A stretch of 64,000 nucleotides of DNA from Manis javanica (GCF_040802235.1 NC_133170.1:7393001-7457000); one strand, 5' to 3'; shown: positions 25,990-39,479, counted from the stretch's first letter. Translations and numbers: made by a program. Notes: generated from the sequence alone by a model not told the origin.

Positions 25990-27770
25990 CCCTCATGAGC
26001 CCAGGTTACTGACATGGCAAATCATTACCCCAGCTTCCCGCCAAATAGTAGTCCAGATAACAGGACAACACCCTAAGGGAACCTGGTGGCCTACCCTCAC
26101 TGTAGACGTATGCACTCTTTTCAAGCAAGACCCTAAGTATGAGGACACAGTTGGAGTACCCGGATGTAGCACTCGGGATTATATAGTGCATTGGGGCTCT
26201 GGGACTATGAAAGAAATTCAAAGTGCCTGCTTTTATGTATGCCCGGCCCCCTCAACTGATGCTGAGGTCTCACAATGTGGAGGGCAGACAGATTTTTTTC
26301 TGTAAAAATTGGGGTTGTGAACAGACAGAGACATGCCATTGGCTGACAGGAAGCGCAGGGAGACCCCCTCCAGGCCTTATAAAAATCCAACGAGGTGCCA
26401 CTCATGCCCAGTGCAAGACTCATCCCACCTGCAATCTCATTGATATCTCCTTCACAGATGCAGGAAAAAGGGCAGCAAACTGGGAAAAGGGGCTTACTTG
26501 GGGACTAAGACTGTACCAGAGTGGGTATGACAATGGAGTCTTATTTATGCTCAGGCTAAAAGTAGAAACTCTCCCGGCTATCCCAGTGGGACCCAACACT
26601 GTCCTGCAGGACCGGCCGCGTCTCCCAGCCCCGGCCCCCGAGCAGACCCCAGCCCCCCCTGTAGTCTCTACCGCCGCTCCCTCTGTTTCCACTCCTGGTC
26701 AAGTTGCCCCTTTCCCTAGCACAGGACGACGCCTCCTTAACCTCCTTGAAGGAGCTTTTCAGGCCTTAAACACCACCAATCCTAAAACTACTGAATCCTG
26801 TTGGTTGTGTTTCTCTTCTGGGCCGCCTTATTATGAAAGATTAAGATTGTTAGGCAATTTTAATAAAACAACCCGTCACGAGATCTGTAGCTGGGGAAGC
26901 CACCGGAAACTAACTCTAACTGAAGTAACTGGAAAAAGAAAATGTTTAAGTACAGTCCCCCCCACCCATAAAGCCTTGTGTAATGAAACCGTAGCTATAA
27001 CCCCCTCAGGTAAAAATGAGTATCTAGTCCCTCCCCCCGAGGGATGGTGGGCTTGTAATACTGGAGTGACCCCATGTGTCTCTACTTCTGCCTTCAATTC
27101 CTCTCGCGATTTCTGTATTATGGTTCAGCTAGTACCCAGGTTAATGTATCATGATGATCTCTCATTCGTAACTGAATTTGAACCTAGGCATAGATATAAA
27201 AGAGAGCCGGTCTCGCTGACCTTAGCCGTGTTGTTAGGGATAGGAGTTGCAGCCGGAGTGGGAACGGGGGCAGCCGCTATTGTTCAAGGGAACCAGCATT
27301 ATGAAGGACTAAGGACTGCTATTGATGAAGACCTAAAAACAATAGAGCAATCCATTACAAAACTTGAAGAATCTCTAACTTCCCTCTCTGAGGTAGTCTT
27401 ACAGAATAGACGAGGGCTGGATCTACTGTTCCTAAAAGAAGGAGGACTGTGTGCAGCTTTAAGAGAAGAATGCTGCTTTTATGCAGATCATTCCGGGATA
27501 GTAAGAGATTCAATGTCAAAACTTAGAGAGAGGCTAGATCAGAGGAAGAGAGAGCGAGAAGCAGGCCAAGGACTGTTTAAATCTTGGTTCACCAGGTCCC
27601 CGTGGTTTACAACCCTGATATCCACTCTGGCTGGGCCCCTACTCATCCTTGTGTTGCTTCTAACTTTAGGACCCTGCATGTTAAACCGGTTAATAACTTT
27701 TGTTAGAGAAAGAGTGAGTGCCGTTCATGTACTAATGTTGAAGCAACAATACCACTCACTCAACTCCTAA
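25937..27770 (+). pseudogene. env: Env glycoprotein gene, one frame change
   Basis: Starts at ATG 25937, overlapping pol, with a hydrophobic signal peptide ([12 protein letters not shown]). The first frame covers the N-terminal surface-subunit part and stops at TAA 26303. The frame changes at a run of seven T (26293-26299), and the rest lies in another frame up to TAA 27768-27770. That part has a proline-rich hinge, a CWLC isomerase-type motif (26799-26810) and a furin-type site RYKR (27192-27203). A fusion-peptide-like Gly/Ala stretch follows. The immunosuppressive-type region with CX6CC (27450-27476), a membrane anchor and a cytoplasmic tail with YHSL complete it. As read it makes only a 122-residue truncated product. 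The open frame starting at 26223 is an accident of the shift. A homopolymer sequencing error is possible. Confidence 0.93.
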
Positions 27771-27803
27771 GAAGATACAAACATTCCATGATTGGAATGC
27801 CCC

Positions 27804-27822
27804 AAAAAGAGAAATGGGGAAA
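27804..27822 (+). other. Polypurine tract
   Basis: AAAAAGAGAAATGGGGAAA-type run directly before the 3' LTR (purines apart from one T at 27815). It primes plus-strand synthesis in retroviruses, and its position abutting TGTAGG supports the LTR boundary. Confidence 0.88.
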
Positions 27823-28337
27823 TGTAGGATCTGAAGAATCAAAAGTTAGCATAAGTACAGCCATCTTAAGGCCTAAATACCACCCCCTAACCCAGAAGAA
27901 GCAAAATCATTAGAATCTTGAAAAACAAGTTAGTTAGCCTGTGTCAATTGTAGTGACCTTTCTGTGTCAATTGTAGTGACCTTTAGTTAGCTAACCGTAA
28001 ATCAGTTAATCATATATGCCTAGCTTATCTTACTAGAACCACCCTAGACATTCCGTAGGTGATCTCATCTAATCAGACCCCAGGATGTGGCGCCAGCAAA
28101 AGATTTATGAGCCTATAGAAAAAACTCTGTATTGTGATTATGGAAAATTTTACCCCTTTTGAAAATACTATAAAACCTTCTGCCTTAGTGTGCTCGGGGT
28201 CCTCGTTGAGACCTGCTGCGACAGGCTGACTTGGACCCCAACTAGTTGGCTTCCGAATAAATTCCTCTTGCTTGTTGCATCAAGAAACGTCTTTGGTGAG
28301 TGATTTGGGGCGGCGCCTTCCTCAGGGGAATCCAACA
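27823..28337 (+). repeat. 3' LTR
   Basis: 515 bp, offset by 8032 bp from the 5' LTR with no mismatch found on reading. TATAAAA lies at 28169-28175 and AATAAA at 28256-28261, the latter expected to end proviral transcripts. The 23-bp U3 duplication is at 27939-27984. Confidence 0.97.
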
Positions 28338-28341
28338 GGTG
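28338..28341. repeat. Target-site duplication, right copy (GGTG)
   Basis: Same four bases as at 19787-19790. Host sequence resumes with 'acactgttgattttg'. Confidence 0.93.
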
Positions 28342-30090
28342 ACACTGTTGATTTTGTTCTTCCTTACACGGAACCACTAAATCAGAGTAGTGGATTAAGC
28401 TGTCAATCAGGTTTGACAGAACCTTTGTGAGATTTGGTAATGGAATAAAATCAACACGGGCTAATTGTACTAACTGTGATTAGCCATATGCCTTAATAGT
28501 TGAAGAGCTAAGTTTTTTAAATGCTGTAAATAGGATTTCTTTATGGTGGATCAATTTTCCCTGTACATACTTTTATAAGATTGCAAACGTTGGTCCTCAG
28601 GGAAATTTTTAACTTGTGACACTTTCATAGCAAAGTTTAAATATGGAGTTTAAAAACATTTTAGTATGTGTGTATATGTGTATGTCTATTTAGACAATGT
28701 CAAAGAAATTTAATGGAATGTGTTGAGGAGGAAAAGCTTTATCCTCTATCCTCTTAGGTTCAGTAACAGGTTTGGGCTTTGAGGGATGGTAAGTCCTGGG
28801 AGAGTGACTAGGAAATATATGGGTTACTAATGGAAGATAAAGGGTGATTTCAGTCAGGTCTGTTTATGCAGACCTCGGTGTTTACTATTCATCCCCAGTG
28901 ATAAGAGTTGCTTCTGCTCCGGGTGGTGGAGGGCGGACACAGTCACAACGGGAAATCTGTGCCTTGCTTCAGGCCAAGGGGAGGGCGAGAACTCTTCCTG
29001 CATCTGTTGGGTCTCAGTTGTCTTCTGCTCAAAGTAATTTTATGCCCAAATGGCATATTCTGGAGTAGCACATCCTGATCCCCTTCAAGACTATGTTTGC
29101 ATAACTCCCCTCTTTTGAAAGCTGTGTGGGGGTACAGAGAAAGAAACTTCATCTACTGAGGAAAAATGTCTGAAAGTACCAAGGTAATATGAGAATGAGT
29201 CGGACCAGGGCCCGTTTCTCCGTTCGCCCGGGAACACTGGGTAGGCAGGGGAGAGGCCCTCAGGCTGTTCACCTTCACCCTGGGGCCGCCTGTACTCCCT
29301 GGTACCAGTACTAGGCAGAGGAAGGTCACTTTTCTTGTCCTCAGAGTCCCAAAAACAATTTTTGCCCACACACATTTCTTGATACTCTGTAAAACATTCT
29401 AGAATTTTTAACTCTTAGTATGTCCTTTCTTGCCTTTGACAATACCATTTATGGGCCAACAGGCCGTTTAAAGGCCATTGACACCATTTTTGGTGTCATT
29501 TATTTTCCCCTTTGATGTCTAATTTTTCTTTTGATTCCTTTTCATCTCACTCAACTCTTATCTGAAAATGTAGTTTGTATTAGATATCCCCCAAGTATAC
29601 ACGCCAAGTTCCTTAAATAACTAGTGGAGTTTTAGACATGAAATGATTTTTGATCTGGTTCATTCTGAACCATTAGGTATAAAAGAAAGAAAAGATGTAG
29701 GGAGAAGAGAAGTAGAAACACAGCAGATAATTGTATAAATCGCGTTGCCATCATTCGGAGAACTAGGAATAAAGTCAGATCCTTCCAGTGAAAATTCATC
29801 TAATCTGTATGCTTCCGCAGTCAGGGTCTGCGTGTCGTGTGTGTCTCTGTAAAGTGGTGGTGGTGGTGGTGGAACTGACGCTGGAAATGCCATGGCAAAG
29901 GGGTGTGCGTTCCTCCTTTGTACCCCCTCTGCACCCCATCCCGGCCCCGCTGTCCTGCTTTGTGCTGGGTGCACAGCAGGGGTGAGTTATTATTTTCTTG
30001 CTGATCCCCAGCCACTCTTCCTTAGTAACTATGGAACACAGCCAGTAAGAGAATTCCTGCTGCCCTGATAGCGCAAAACGAAGTTGACTT
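28342..30090. other. Intergenic, no gene seen
   Basis: No exon, RNA gene or clear transposon. A short (GGT)n run lies at about 29856-29871. Open frames on both strands here are short and unsupported. Confidence 0.6.
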
Positions 30091-30094
30091 AATC

Positions 30095-30560
30095 ACCTTG
30101 TATTAGTCGTGATTTTCCAGAGTAACGGAACCAACAGGAGATACATGCAGAGGGAGAAGAGAGACAGAGGAAGGCGGGAGGGGTTATAATATAAGCGCCC
30201 GGCTCACACGATCATGGAGGCTGACAAGTCCCATGATCTGCTGTCTGAAAGCTGGAGGCCCAGGACAGCAGGTGGTGTTAAATTCTAGTCCGAGTGCCTA
30301 AGACCAATGCCAGCTCCGAAGAGGACAGAGAGAGGGAGTCCTTTCTTCCTCAACCTTTTCATTCTGTTTAGGCCTTCAGTGCATTGGACGATGCCCACCC
30401 GCATATGGGAGAGTATCTGCTTTACTCTGTTGATTCAGATACTTACCTCATTTGGAGACACCCTCACAGACACCCCAGTAATGTTTCCTCAAATATCTGG
30501 GTGCCTTGTGGCCATGTCAGTTGGACTCATAAAATTAACCGTCACACGTCTGTTCATTAA
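30095..30560 (+). repeat. Ancient interspersed repeat (LTR- or LINE-tail-like)
   Basis: Recognisable series 'gattttccagagtaacgga', 'atcatggaggctgacaagtc', 'gctggaggcccaggacagc', 'gatgcccacccgcatatggg', 'acaccctcacagacacccca', ending 'cataaaattaaccgtcacac'. This is a widespread old mammalian repeat; I cannot fix the family. Confidence 0.5.
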
Positions 30561-32624
30561 TGCATCTCAGCATTAGGAACTTAAACTGAAACGGAGAGAA
30601 AAAAATACGGAAGACATTTGCCCGTGATGAGCATATGCTTGAAGCGCTGCAGCGAGGCTGCATTTTACACCTTTTAATATCTTAGACATAAAAAAGTATT
30701 ATAGGCGTTTCTTCCCTTGGAAGCCAAAGGCTGCCATCAACTTAATCGCAGTTCAAGAACACAACTGGAATATATCAGTCCAAATATATATTTGGTTTTT
30801 TTTGTTTTTGTTCCCCAAATTGCAGACGCGCTTTGTGACCCGAGACTTTTGGAAAACTACCGATTCATTCTGATTTTTATGAAAATCAAAATCAAAAGAA
30901 GAAAGGTAAATGGCCATGTTTCTGGTTTTAGAAGTTAAGCCATAGTGTCATAGTAATACCTTATCCAGGAACGGTGTTTGCATCCTCCATTTAGAATATA
31001 ATCTAACCTATAGTCATACTCGACAGCTGCAGGTGAAACTTAGCACTGCGCTTGTATTTTATTAATTCTCATCTTTCTTGTTTTGACATCTGTAAAATGG
31101 TGATATGCTTTAGAGTTGGTGGCAAGTCATTGTTTAATTAAAAGATGTTTTTCTTATTTTACTTATTTACATAAAATAATGCTGCCTCTTACATTTGGTA
31201 GGACCTTAGATGGTAGGATTGTGTGACAAAACGAAGTGTCAGAAGATTACTTGTAATCTGGTGTCCGTGTATAGAGTTGAAGCAACTAAAACTAAGTGAT
31301 TATTTGTGAGCACATACATATGGTAATACTACATGTGTACAGAGCATAAGAAAAATGGAAGTCAGGATGGTGACTATCTCTGGTGGGCGAGGCAGATGGA
31401 TAGAATAGGAAGGGTAGATGAAGTTCGTTGTTTGAGCTCCCATGTTCGTTTCATGGGTATTTATGGTATTATTTCATATAATGCCTTATTTTAATAATAA
31501 CAAAGTTATCATAAATATTTAGTTACACATAAATGAAATATACATATGGACTAAAGATGTCATATGTCATGAACCAAGACTTCTGATCAATCTAATTTTG
31601 TATACCTGAGGTCAAAACTAAATAAAGCTATTGTCCGTAGGCTTCGTATTGGAAGTCACTTGGCTGGTTCATACTCCCCGTGAGTTCATTGGAAGTGTTT
31701 AATCTTCCATTTTGTTTCTTCTCCCCGTTTTGTTCCTGGCTCTTGCTGTGCTTTCTGTAACATCTATTTTCCCTTGTGCTTTTGAATACGTTATTCTTTA
31801 TATTTGATTTTTGGTTTTTGCTCTCTTTCTTGAGTCTTGCCAGTACCTCATTCTCCCCCTGCATCTCTGATGCCGTCAATTATCTTCTGTCTCCTCCTTT
31901 CTTCTCTCAGTTCTATGTCTGCTTTGCTCTTCTTTAATTGTTATTTTATTTGAATATACTTCTAATTTTCCCGGTGAAAACCCTTTCTGGTGGATTTTCT
32001 TTTTTATAGGAATGGCTTGCTGTGCTTTCCCACTTCTTAAAAATTTTTTATGAAATTTAAAAAATAGAGTAGTAGCACTTACTTTTATAATTCACATACT
32101 TTCCTGAACCAGCGACTAGCGGGTGATTAGGCGCATGTGGGTGAGTAGGGGCAAGGGTCACCTCCTCTCTCGGTCTAGTGGACTTTCCTTTCTATATTCA
32201 TGTCTTTTTCTGTTCCTCCTTGTCATCTTCTTTTGGGTTATGTATATTCTGGTATACCATTTTAATTCCTTTCTTGGTTCTTTTTACTATATATTTTTTG
32301 AATTGTTTTCTTGATGGTTGTGCTGGGGATTATAATTTGCATCTGAACATAAAACAATTTAGCTTTGAATAATAATAGCTTGATCCCAGTAGGATATGTA
32401 CATTTTACTTCAATATAGTTCCCTTTCCTCCCACTCCTTTGTGTTATGATTAATTGCATATAAGTAATTATTATCATATTATCATATAAGTAAATATATT
32501 ATCAAACATCTTTTTGTATTTAAATACAGTAATATAGCTGTATCATTCTTATTTTATGCAGTTGTCTTTTAAGTCAAGAGTAGAAATAAGAAAAAATATA
32601 TTTATATAGTCTTATGTATTTACT
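30561..32624. other. Intergenic, A/T-rich
   Basis: No gene recognised. 31900-32480 is T-rich and may be decayed antisense L1. The minus-strand frame at 31628-31879 is Lys/Asn/Ser-rich low-complexity and unsupported. Confidence 0.5.
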
Positions 32625-33120
32625 TATGGTAGAATAATGACTCCCCAAAGATGTTCACATCCTAATCTTTGAAATCTGTGATTATGTTATATTACATGCA
32701 AAGGGACATTAAGGTTCCAGTTAGAATAAAGGCTGCTTATCAGCTGATTTTAGGAGAAGGTTATCCTGGATTAGCCAGGTGGATACAATGTAATCATGGT
32801 GTCTTTAAAAGTGGAAGAGGGAAGCAGCAGCAGAAGTCAGAATGATCTGATAGGAGAGGGAACTGACCCAACATTTCTAACTTGGAAGGAGGGAGGGACC
32901 ATGGGTCAAGGAATGCAGGTAGCTGCTAGGAGCTGGAAGAGGGAATTCAGTGGGTTTTTCCACAGAGCTACCTGAAGGGACTACAGACCTGTTACGCCTT
33001 AACTTTCATGCAGTGAGACCTGTTAGACTTCTAAAGTTCCAAACCATGAGATGATAAATTTGCATTGTTTTAGGACACCGTGTTTTCAATGGTTTTTTGC
33101 AGTAGCTACAGGAAACTAAC
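32625..33120 (+). repeat. Ancient LTR, MaLR/MLT1-like (second copy)
   Basis: Related to 16630-17155: 'cacatcctaatctttgaaatc', 'ttatcctggattagccagg', 'aatgtaatcatggtgtc', 'gatgataaatttgcattg', ending 'gcagtagctacaggaaacta'. More divergent. Confidence 0.55.
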
Positions 33121-33660
33121 CCACTATGTAGTTACCTTCATTGGGCTCTTTATTTCTTCATGTGGGTTCAAAGATACTGTCTAGTATCTTTTTTTTTCTC
33201 AGCTGGAAGGACTTCTTTTAGAATATATTGTAGGGCAGATCTGTCAGCAACAAATCTCTCAGATTTAAAAAATCTGGGTGTATATTTATTTCACCTTCAT
33301 TTTAGGGTAGTTGCTGGATATATAATTTTTAGTTAACTTTTTTCCTTTAGCAGTTTGAATATATCATCCCACCGCCTTTTGGTCTCCATTGTTCCTGATG
33401 AAGTCAGCTGTCACTCTTATTGTGGCTCCTTTGTGGCCAAGTGTTTTTTTTTTTACTCTTGCTATGTTCAAAATCTCTTTTTGTCTTTTGACGGTTTGAA
33501 TATAATGTGTCTTGGTGTGGATCTGTTTGAATTTATTCTGCTTAGAGTTTGTTGAGCTTCTTGGCTTCTTGTGTAGATTGTTTTTCATCAAATGAGGAAA
33601 GTTTTCAGTCATTACTATTTTAATCTTTATTTCCACCCCCTTTTCTTTCTTTCTTTCTTT
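33121..33660 (-). repeat. L1-like fragment, antisense (old)
   Basis: T-rich antisense sequence with 'ggcagatctgtcagcaacaa', 'ctgatgaagtcagctgtca', 'ttgaatataatgtgtcttgg' and 'gagtttgttgagcttcttgg', a familiar series from old L1 elements. It ends in a (CTTT)n/T-run at 33640-33673. Confidence 0.45.
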
Positions 33661-36600
33661 CTTTTTTTTTTTTAATATGGTGCCTCTGTGTATGTCCCTC
33701 CGAACTTCACCTGGCTCAGCATGGTGTCTGCAGCCTGTTTTTTACTCCCCTGGTTGTTTTACCCAGCGCTGTACCTACTTAAGAAGAAGATGCCTTGTTT
33801 TCAGTGGGTGTGTTTTGGCTGCTGCTTTTGCTATTTGCTACTCTGAATACCCCTGAGCCCCTTCCACCTTTCTCTCTCTCTCTTCCTCAGCACTTGAAAC
33901 CTATTCAAACTCAGTTCTGTTCACAATAGGTCTCACTCAAGGTGAGGTCCTCCCCTTCTGGGAGAACACTTTTCTTGGTCTTTTCTGAAGTCCGTTGCTG
34001 CTATGTCCCTCTGTGTTCTCCAGTTATTTTAGTTTCTGCCTCCTGCTTAGACTCCTCAAGAGTTCTACTGAACTCAACTGCTTTTGAAAATACTTCCACT
34101 TAATTTAGACTTAGTGGGTTTTCCATGTTTGCGAGGTTCATGAAAATTGAATTTCTGGCTTTAAAAAAACCTCCGTGTTTTCCTCTGTTGTTCTCAAGAG
34201 AAGTCATGGGAAGATTCATAAGTAAACCTCCACCCTATTTATAACAAATGTGCCTACAAGTATGTTAAAATTTTCTAGCATGTTTTCAAAATCAATTTAC
34301 AGTGTTCATAAGAAAAACAAGACAAAAACAAAATTGACCCAGAATCTCAGTCACATATTGTAACTTGTTTTATTCACTTTAGTGTACAACTTTCAAGGGG
34401 GGTGGAGATTCAGAGTGATATTACAAGAATTTGGTCACATGTCTAAGTTGAATTTTGAGCAGGACTGGGAAAAGCCCTTAAGAGAGTCAACATCAAATAC
34501 AAGAGTATCATAATTTCTCAGTGATTTTTTTTTTTTTTCAGTTAATTTTGGGGCAAGAAGTCAGAGATGCAAATAAAGAGAGAAAACAGTGGAATTTTTG
34601 CAAAGGGAATAGAAGATGCAAATGGAGAAAAGATGCTTTGGGCGAATGGGTAGGACCAGGAAAAAAAAGTGTTTTTTTTCTCTCTGTTAGACAAGCAATT
34701 GCATGGAAGTGGACTGAGGGGTTTTGATGTAAAACATAGTTTTAGAGTCTTGTGATATTTTTAGAAAAAATTCACTTTCAAGTTTGTAAGCCAAGTAAGT
34801 CAAGTTTTGACTGATGAACTTTAAGTTAATGAGGTATAATGTGATTCTTATAGATCTTGCTATAGGACTTATAATGTGTATTTAGCGAGTGCTTATTTTA
34901 ACAGAAAATGCTGTTTGTGTCAGTTATCTATTCCAATTCACTGAGTTACTAGTGTTGTATGCAGCAACATCCACCACGTGACAGGGTCAACTCTGCAAGT
35001 CTTGTGGTTGGAGGAAGAACCAACCCTCCTCTTTAGTAACAAAAATGTCAGGAAGTCTGAAATGCCTTCAAGACCTAGGTTTTAGGTATCGTGATAGAAG
35101 GTAGAGGAGATATATTTGTGGGAGAGATCCTTTCTCTAATCCTCCAAATGACACTGTAGAGGGTTGCCTACTAATTCTTGGTCCCCAAGTCGAATCCTAA
35201 TTACCTCTGAGAAACTCATTCAGGTAAGACGGGAAGGCCTGCCGGAGCTGCTGGGATGGGAGACAAGACTGACAGCAATGGCTGCTGCTGTAATGCGATC
35301 TTTCCAGATGGACTTTTTCATCTTGGGTGAAAAGGTCAGTCCTATGATCTCATTCTTTTTTTGTAAACATTGCAATGGTTGACTTTAGTAGAGGGATTAA
35401 GATCTATGATTAAGTGATGTAATGTCAACAGTCCTTTCTTAATCCTGTATTGATTCAACAACTGCTCTGTATATGCTTTGATTTAGTGAAATGTGATGGA
35501 ATAGTCTGTAGATCCCTGAATTCCAATAACAGCAACTGCCAAACTTACAGTGCAGCTGTTGAGCTGTTAATCCTTCTTTTTGACAGTGTTACAGGATTGA
35601 ATGATTAAGATACTCCAGATACAACCGGCCTGACTCTTCATTTGTCTCTACTATGTTAAAAATACATTTTAAAATGTTTGTATTTAAAAATTGTGTTTTT
35701 TTTATTTTGAAAACAAACTGATTTCTAGACAAGGTTGTTTCATAATTTTTCATGGTAGTTTAAATTATGGTAAATGATATAACCCATTGACAGTTTATAT
35801 CTGTTTTTAAAAATGATTATTTTGGGGACCTTTATAATTCCTTAATAAGTGATACCTACATGTGAATTGAGCTCAGAGTCATTTGAAAAATAATAGCATG
35901 GATTTTCCTCTTCCCTTACTGGCTAAATTCTGGATCAACACACTCTGAGTAGCAAAACTGAGAGACTGTAGGAGAGAAATAGTAGGTGGGTAAGGGGAAA
36001 TTAAGTAAAAATAAGTGCTCTGAAGTCCTATGATGCCTGAAAGGATTTAAAACTTAAGAACATGTGAAGTGGTGAAATGGTAGGTTTACTCTATGCTCCC
36101 CCCCCCAACAAAAAAACAGAAACAAAAAACAAATAGCACAAGCCTGTGTATTTATTATTTCAGGAATTCAGCACAATAGCAAGTTTCCTTGTATCATTTG
36201 CCTTGAAGTAGCAGCTGCTACCCATCCTTCACTGCCTACTACACTTGCAGCCCTCTTCTGAAGAAAAGGGAGGCCAGATGCCTTTGTGGGCTGTAAGAGG
36301 TTGCAGAAAGAACAGAGAGGACAAGCTTTGGAATCCTTGGCTCTAGATTCTTGCCACAGAGCTGAACCTTAGCCTCTGGCACATCATTTAGTTCAGATAA
36401 CACAAATATGGCCTGCCCTATTTCTCCCACAGAGTTCTTTTAAGATTTCCATAAAAATAAAATCCTAAAGTATCAAACATACTAAGGTTATCAAAAGTGA
36501 TAAAGGGCTGCCCACTGTTACTGGTTTTGTTTCATCTCTAAGCTAATCAAATGTCTTCAGTAGAGTCTTCTATATATTTTGCCTCCCTGAGGCTGCGTAG

Positions 36601-39479
36601 CAACCCCTACCCCACCCGTAACGCACTTCTCCTACCTGCCAGGTGAGATCCCCTAGGAAGTGAGGCCCCTTTTCCTCTCACTCCTATTTTCATGAGAACA
36701 GGCCTTTCATCCTCAGCTCTTTTTCTTAATTCTGCCTCCCAAGACCCAGGATCTTGCTTTGTCCTGCTCAGGAGAAGATGGGGAAGGAACCAAGCAGTGG
36801 ACAGAATCAGCCCCTGACTTGTTTGGCAGGAAGAAGGGCCGGAAACACTCACCCTCAGGCTTGTCCTTCCCATTGCATAGGATGATTAGATGGAGAGTAA
36901 GGAAGTGGGGGAGCATGTGTTGCATGCCTTCCAGGAAGGCCCCTCTAGGGAGGAGCTGAAAGGAGGAAGCTGCATCACTCTAGTGTTGAAGGGTTTGTGG
37001 GAAGAGTGGGAGGGCGTTTCTCCAGAAAGCTTGGCCAGATGCTCAGAGAGTGAAAGATACTGTAGCACTTCTTTAAAAACAGTCATAATTTACATAAAAT
37101 GCATTCACTTTTTTGAAGTGTAAACTCTTCAGCTCAATCAGTTTTTGGCAAATGTATTGTCATCTAACCATCACCACAATCCAGAAACAGAAATGCACAT
37201 TATCCCCCCAAATTCCAGTGTGTTCCTTTTCAGTCAGTGCCTTTCACTACCCCCAACTCCTGTCGACCTCTGGTCGATTTTCTCTCCCTACAGTATTGCC
37301 TACAGGACTTCCAGAAAAACAAACATAGGAGAAAACCTGAGTGACTTACTAGTTTTCTAGGGCCGCTGTAACAGAGCTTACTCATTTTCTGAAGCTTGAA
37401 GTCTAAGATCAAGGCGTTGGCAGGGTTAGTTCCTTCTCAGGGCCGTGAGGAAGCATCTGTTCAGTGTCCTGCAGCACATTTGTAAGATCAATCGGGCAGA
37501 CGTATGAAAACAAGTTCCTGAGGTCAAAATGTCCTTGAAACAATCAAAATCGTTAATTTTGTGAAATTTCAACCTTAAGTTGAATACACAACTTCTTAAT
37601 ATTCTCTGTGCCAAAATGGGAGCTATACTTCTGAAGCCCCTCTACAAACCTCTTCTCCCTGCTTGCCAGAAATAAGGCAGAACTTCTTTATTCCAATAAA
37701 AACTCGATCGCTACAAGTATCACCCAGCTCTTTAAATTCATGCTGAGATCATTTTGACTGCTTAACTGAAGTGAGATGCCTGAGAGAGCGCTTCCTCATA
37801 GCTGTACCATTTCTCCTTTGAAATGAATAGTACTAAGAAATGGATACATAATCACCTGTGAATGATAATTGGAGGCTATTTGAATACCTTCTACAAAATA
37901 GTTGTAGTATCCATTGATGATCCTTGCCTAAATCATGATTACATGGGAGATTACAAAGTGGTGATTTTTGAATTCTATTATTCCTTTTACATTTATTAGT
38001 AAGTGCTGTTATATGAAGGAGTACTGTCTCTACCCCACCCCATTCTCTTTATTGACGTATGCATTCTTTTTTTTTTATAATTCAGTTAATTAATTAGTCA
38101 AGTGAGAACCCTTTAAAAGTGGCTGTTTGGCTCTTTTAACATGTCTCCACCAGTCTGTAAGCACTTCCTTGCTTTCTGGCCTACAATATTCAAGAATCAT
38201 TCTCTACTTTCCCTGGACGGATCTTGGAATCTGTCAATTGTTGAAGATTTGGTTCCTTTTACTAGGAAGGTATTTAGAAGTCAAGATCTGGGCACAATTT
38301 GTACCCATTCCTGACAGGGTGTCATTGCTTTTAAATGCTTTCAGTAGATAGAGCTAGAATAGATATATGCATTTTTAAATGACCAGTTCAGAATTCCTCA
38401 TATACACTCTTAAACATGGATGAATCCCCAAAACATCACACAAAGTAAAATTAGTTCTAAGAAAAGGCCTGTAGAGCAGAATCAGAAGCCAGGAGTCCAG
38501 CTCAGTTGAGCACAAACTGAGACCAGCTGGCCACAGCCCACCTTCAAACCTGTGAGTAAGAAGTGAAATGGTGGTTTCTGCAAGACACTGGGATTTTGAA
38601 ATTGTTGTTGTGCATCATTATTGCAGCCCCAAACTGAGGAGTCAGAAAGAAATCCAAGAGAGGATGTAGTCTTGGAAGTTTAAAAAGTGCTTCGAATGCA
38701 ACTGCTGTGTAACATTTCCTGATCCATATGATTCTACTTGTGATCAGTAGAATCATGATGCCTTATTAATACACTTTCTTTCCTTAGAAAAACAAGGGAT
38801 TTCTGATACTCAACATTCAGATAACATAAAGCAGAACACAAAACGCTAATTTCCCTTTTAAACATCTATGTTTTTGGTCTTCAGAGAATTAAATGGGGAT
38901 ATGGGTTTTTAATCATTTAAGAGAGCAGAAATACAGAAAGAGAAAACAAAGGGACATTGCCAGTCTCCACGGAAGTGGATTATTTCTTCTTTCCTGGGTT
39001 CCACCTGTGTTCACCCAGGCTGGTGCTTGATCTAGATTCATTTCCATGGCTGCTTTACAGCTTTAAATAACTAAAAAATATCTTCAGGTTAGGAAATGAG
39101 AACCCATCTTTAACACGACAGGGTTGTGGAAACCACTCTCTTCACATACAAACATTTAAATGCTAATCTAATAATTACCAGCATTATTTTCTATTATTTC
39201 ACAAATAATAGAAAACCAGTCACTATTATTTTGCCAAGTGCCATGCACACCACCAGTTGTTGATTCTAAAGTGAAGGAACCTGGAATGTGTAATTTCCCT
39301 GCAGAGATAATCTTGTGGCTTTTAAGAGACTGAAGATGCCTGCAGGGAGTCCAGTTGATTTCTGTTATAGGCTATCATTTCCCACTGGCCTTGACTTGCA
39401 AGAAAACCGTACTTTTTGGCTCTTCTAAGAACTGTTTGTAATGGAATTGGTAAGACAACCTTCCCCCGCCATCCCATTT
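33661..39479. other. Intergenic, no gene seen
   Basis: About 5.8 kb with no splice-supported coding sequence, RNA gene or well-preserved transposon. Short poly-T and poly-C/A runs occur (34526, 36101). Open frames such as 34521-34727 and 36607-36959 overlap on both strands and have no signature. Confidence 0.5.

Larger units (their letters stand above)
19791..28337 (+). mobile_element. Full-length young endogenous gammaretrovirus
   Basis: An 8547-bp provirus with order LTR, primer-binding site, leader, gag, pro-pol, env, polypurine tract, LTR. It is flanked by a 4-bp GGTG duplication. Assignment to gammaretroviruses rests on several features. The primer site is of the tRNA-Pro type. Gag starts MGQTVTTP, with PPPY and PTAP motifs and one CCHC knuckle. 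Pol lies in the gag frame after a UAG codon. Env has a CWLC motif and a CX6CC motif. Both LTRs are 515 bp and no difference was seen between them, so the insertion is recent. gag is open; pol has one stop and env one frame change. It lies on the same strand as IPO8, 6.8 kb past its poly(A) signal. Confidence 0.97.

Noticed and set aside
26223..27770. Env starting at the ATG at 26223
   Set aside because: This ATG is out of the env frame upstream of the T7 run and lacks a signal peptide. The real start is at 25937.
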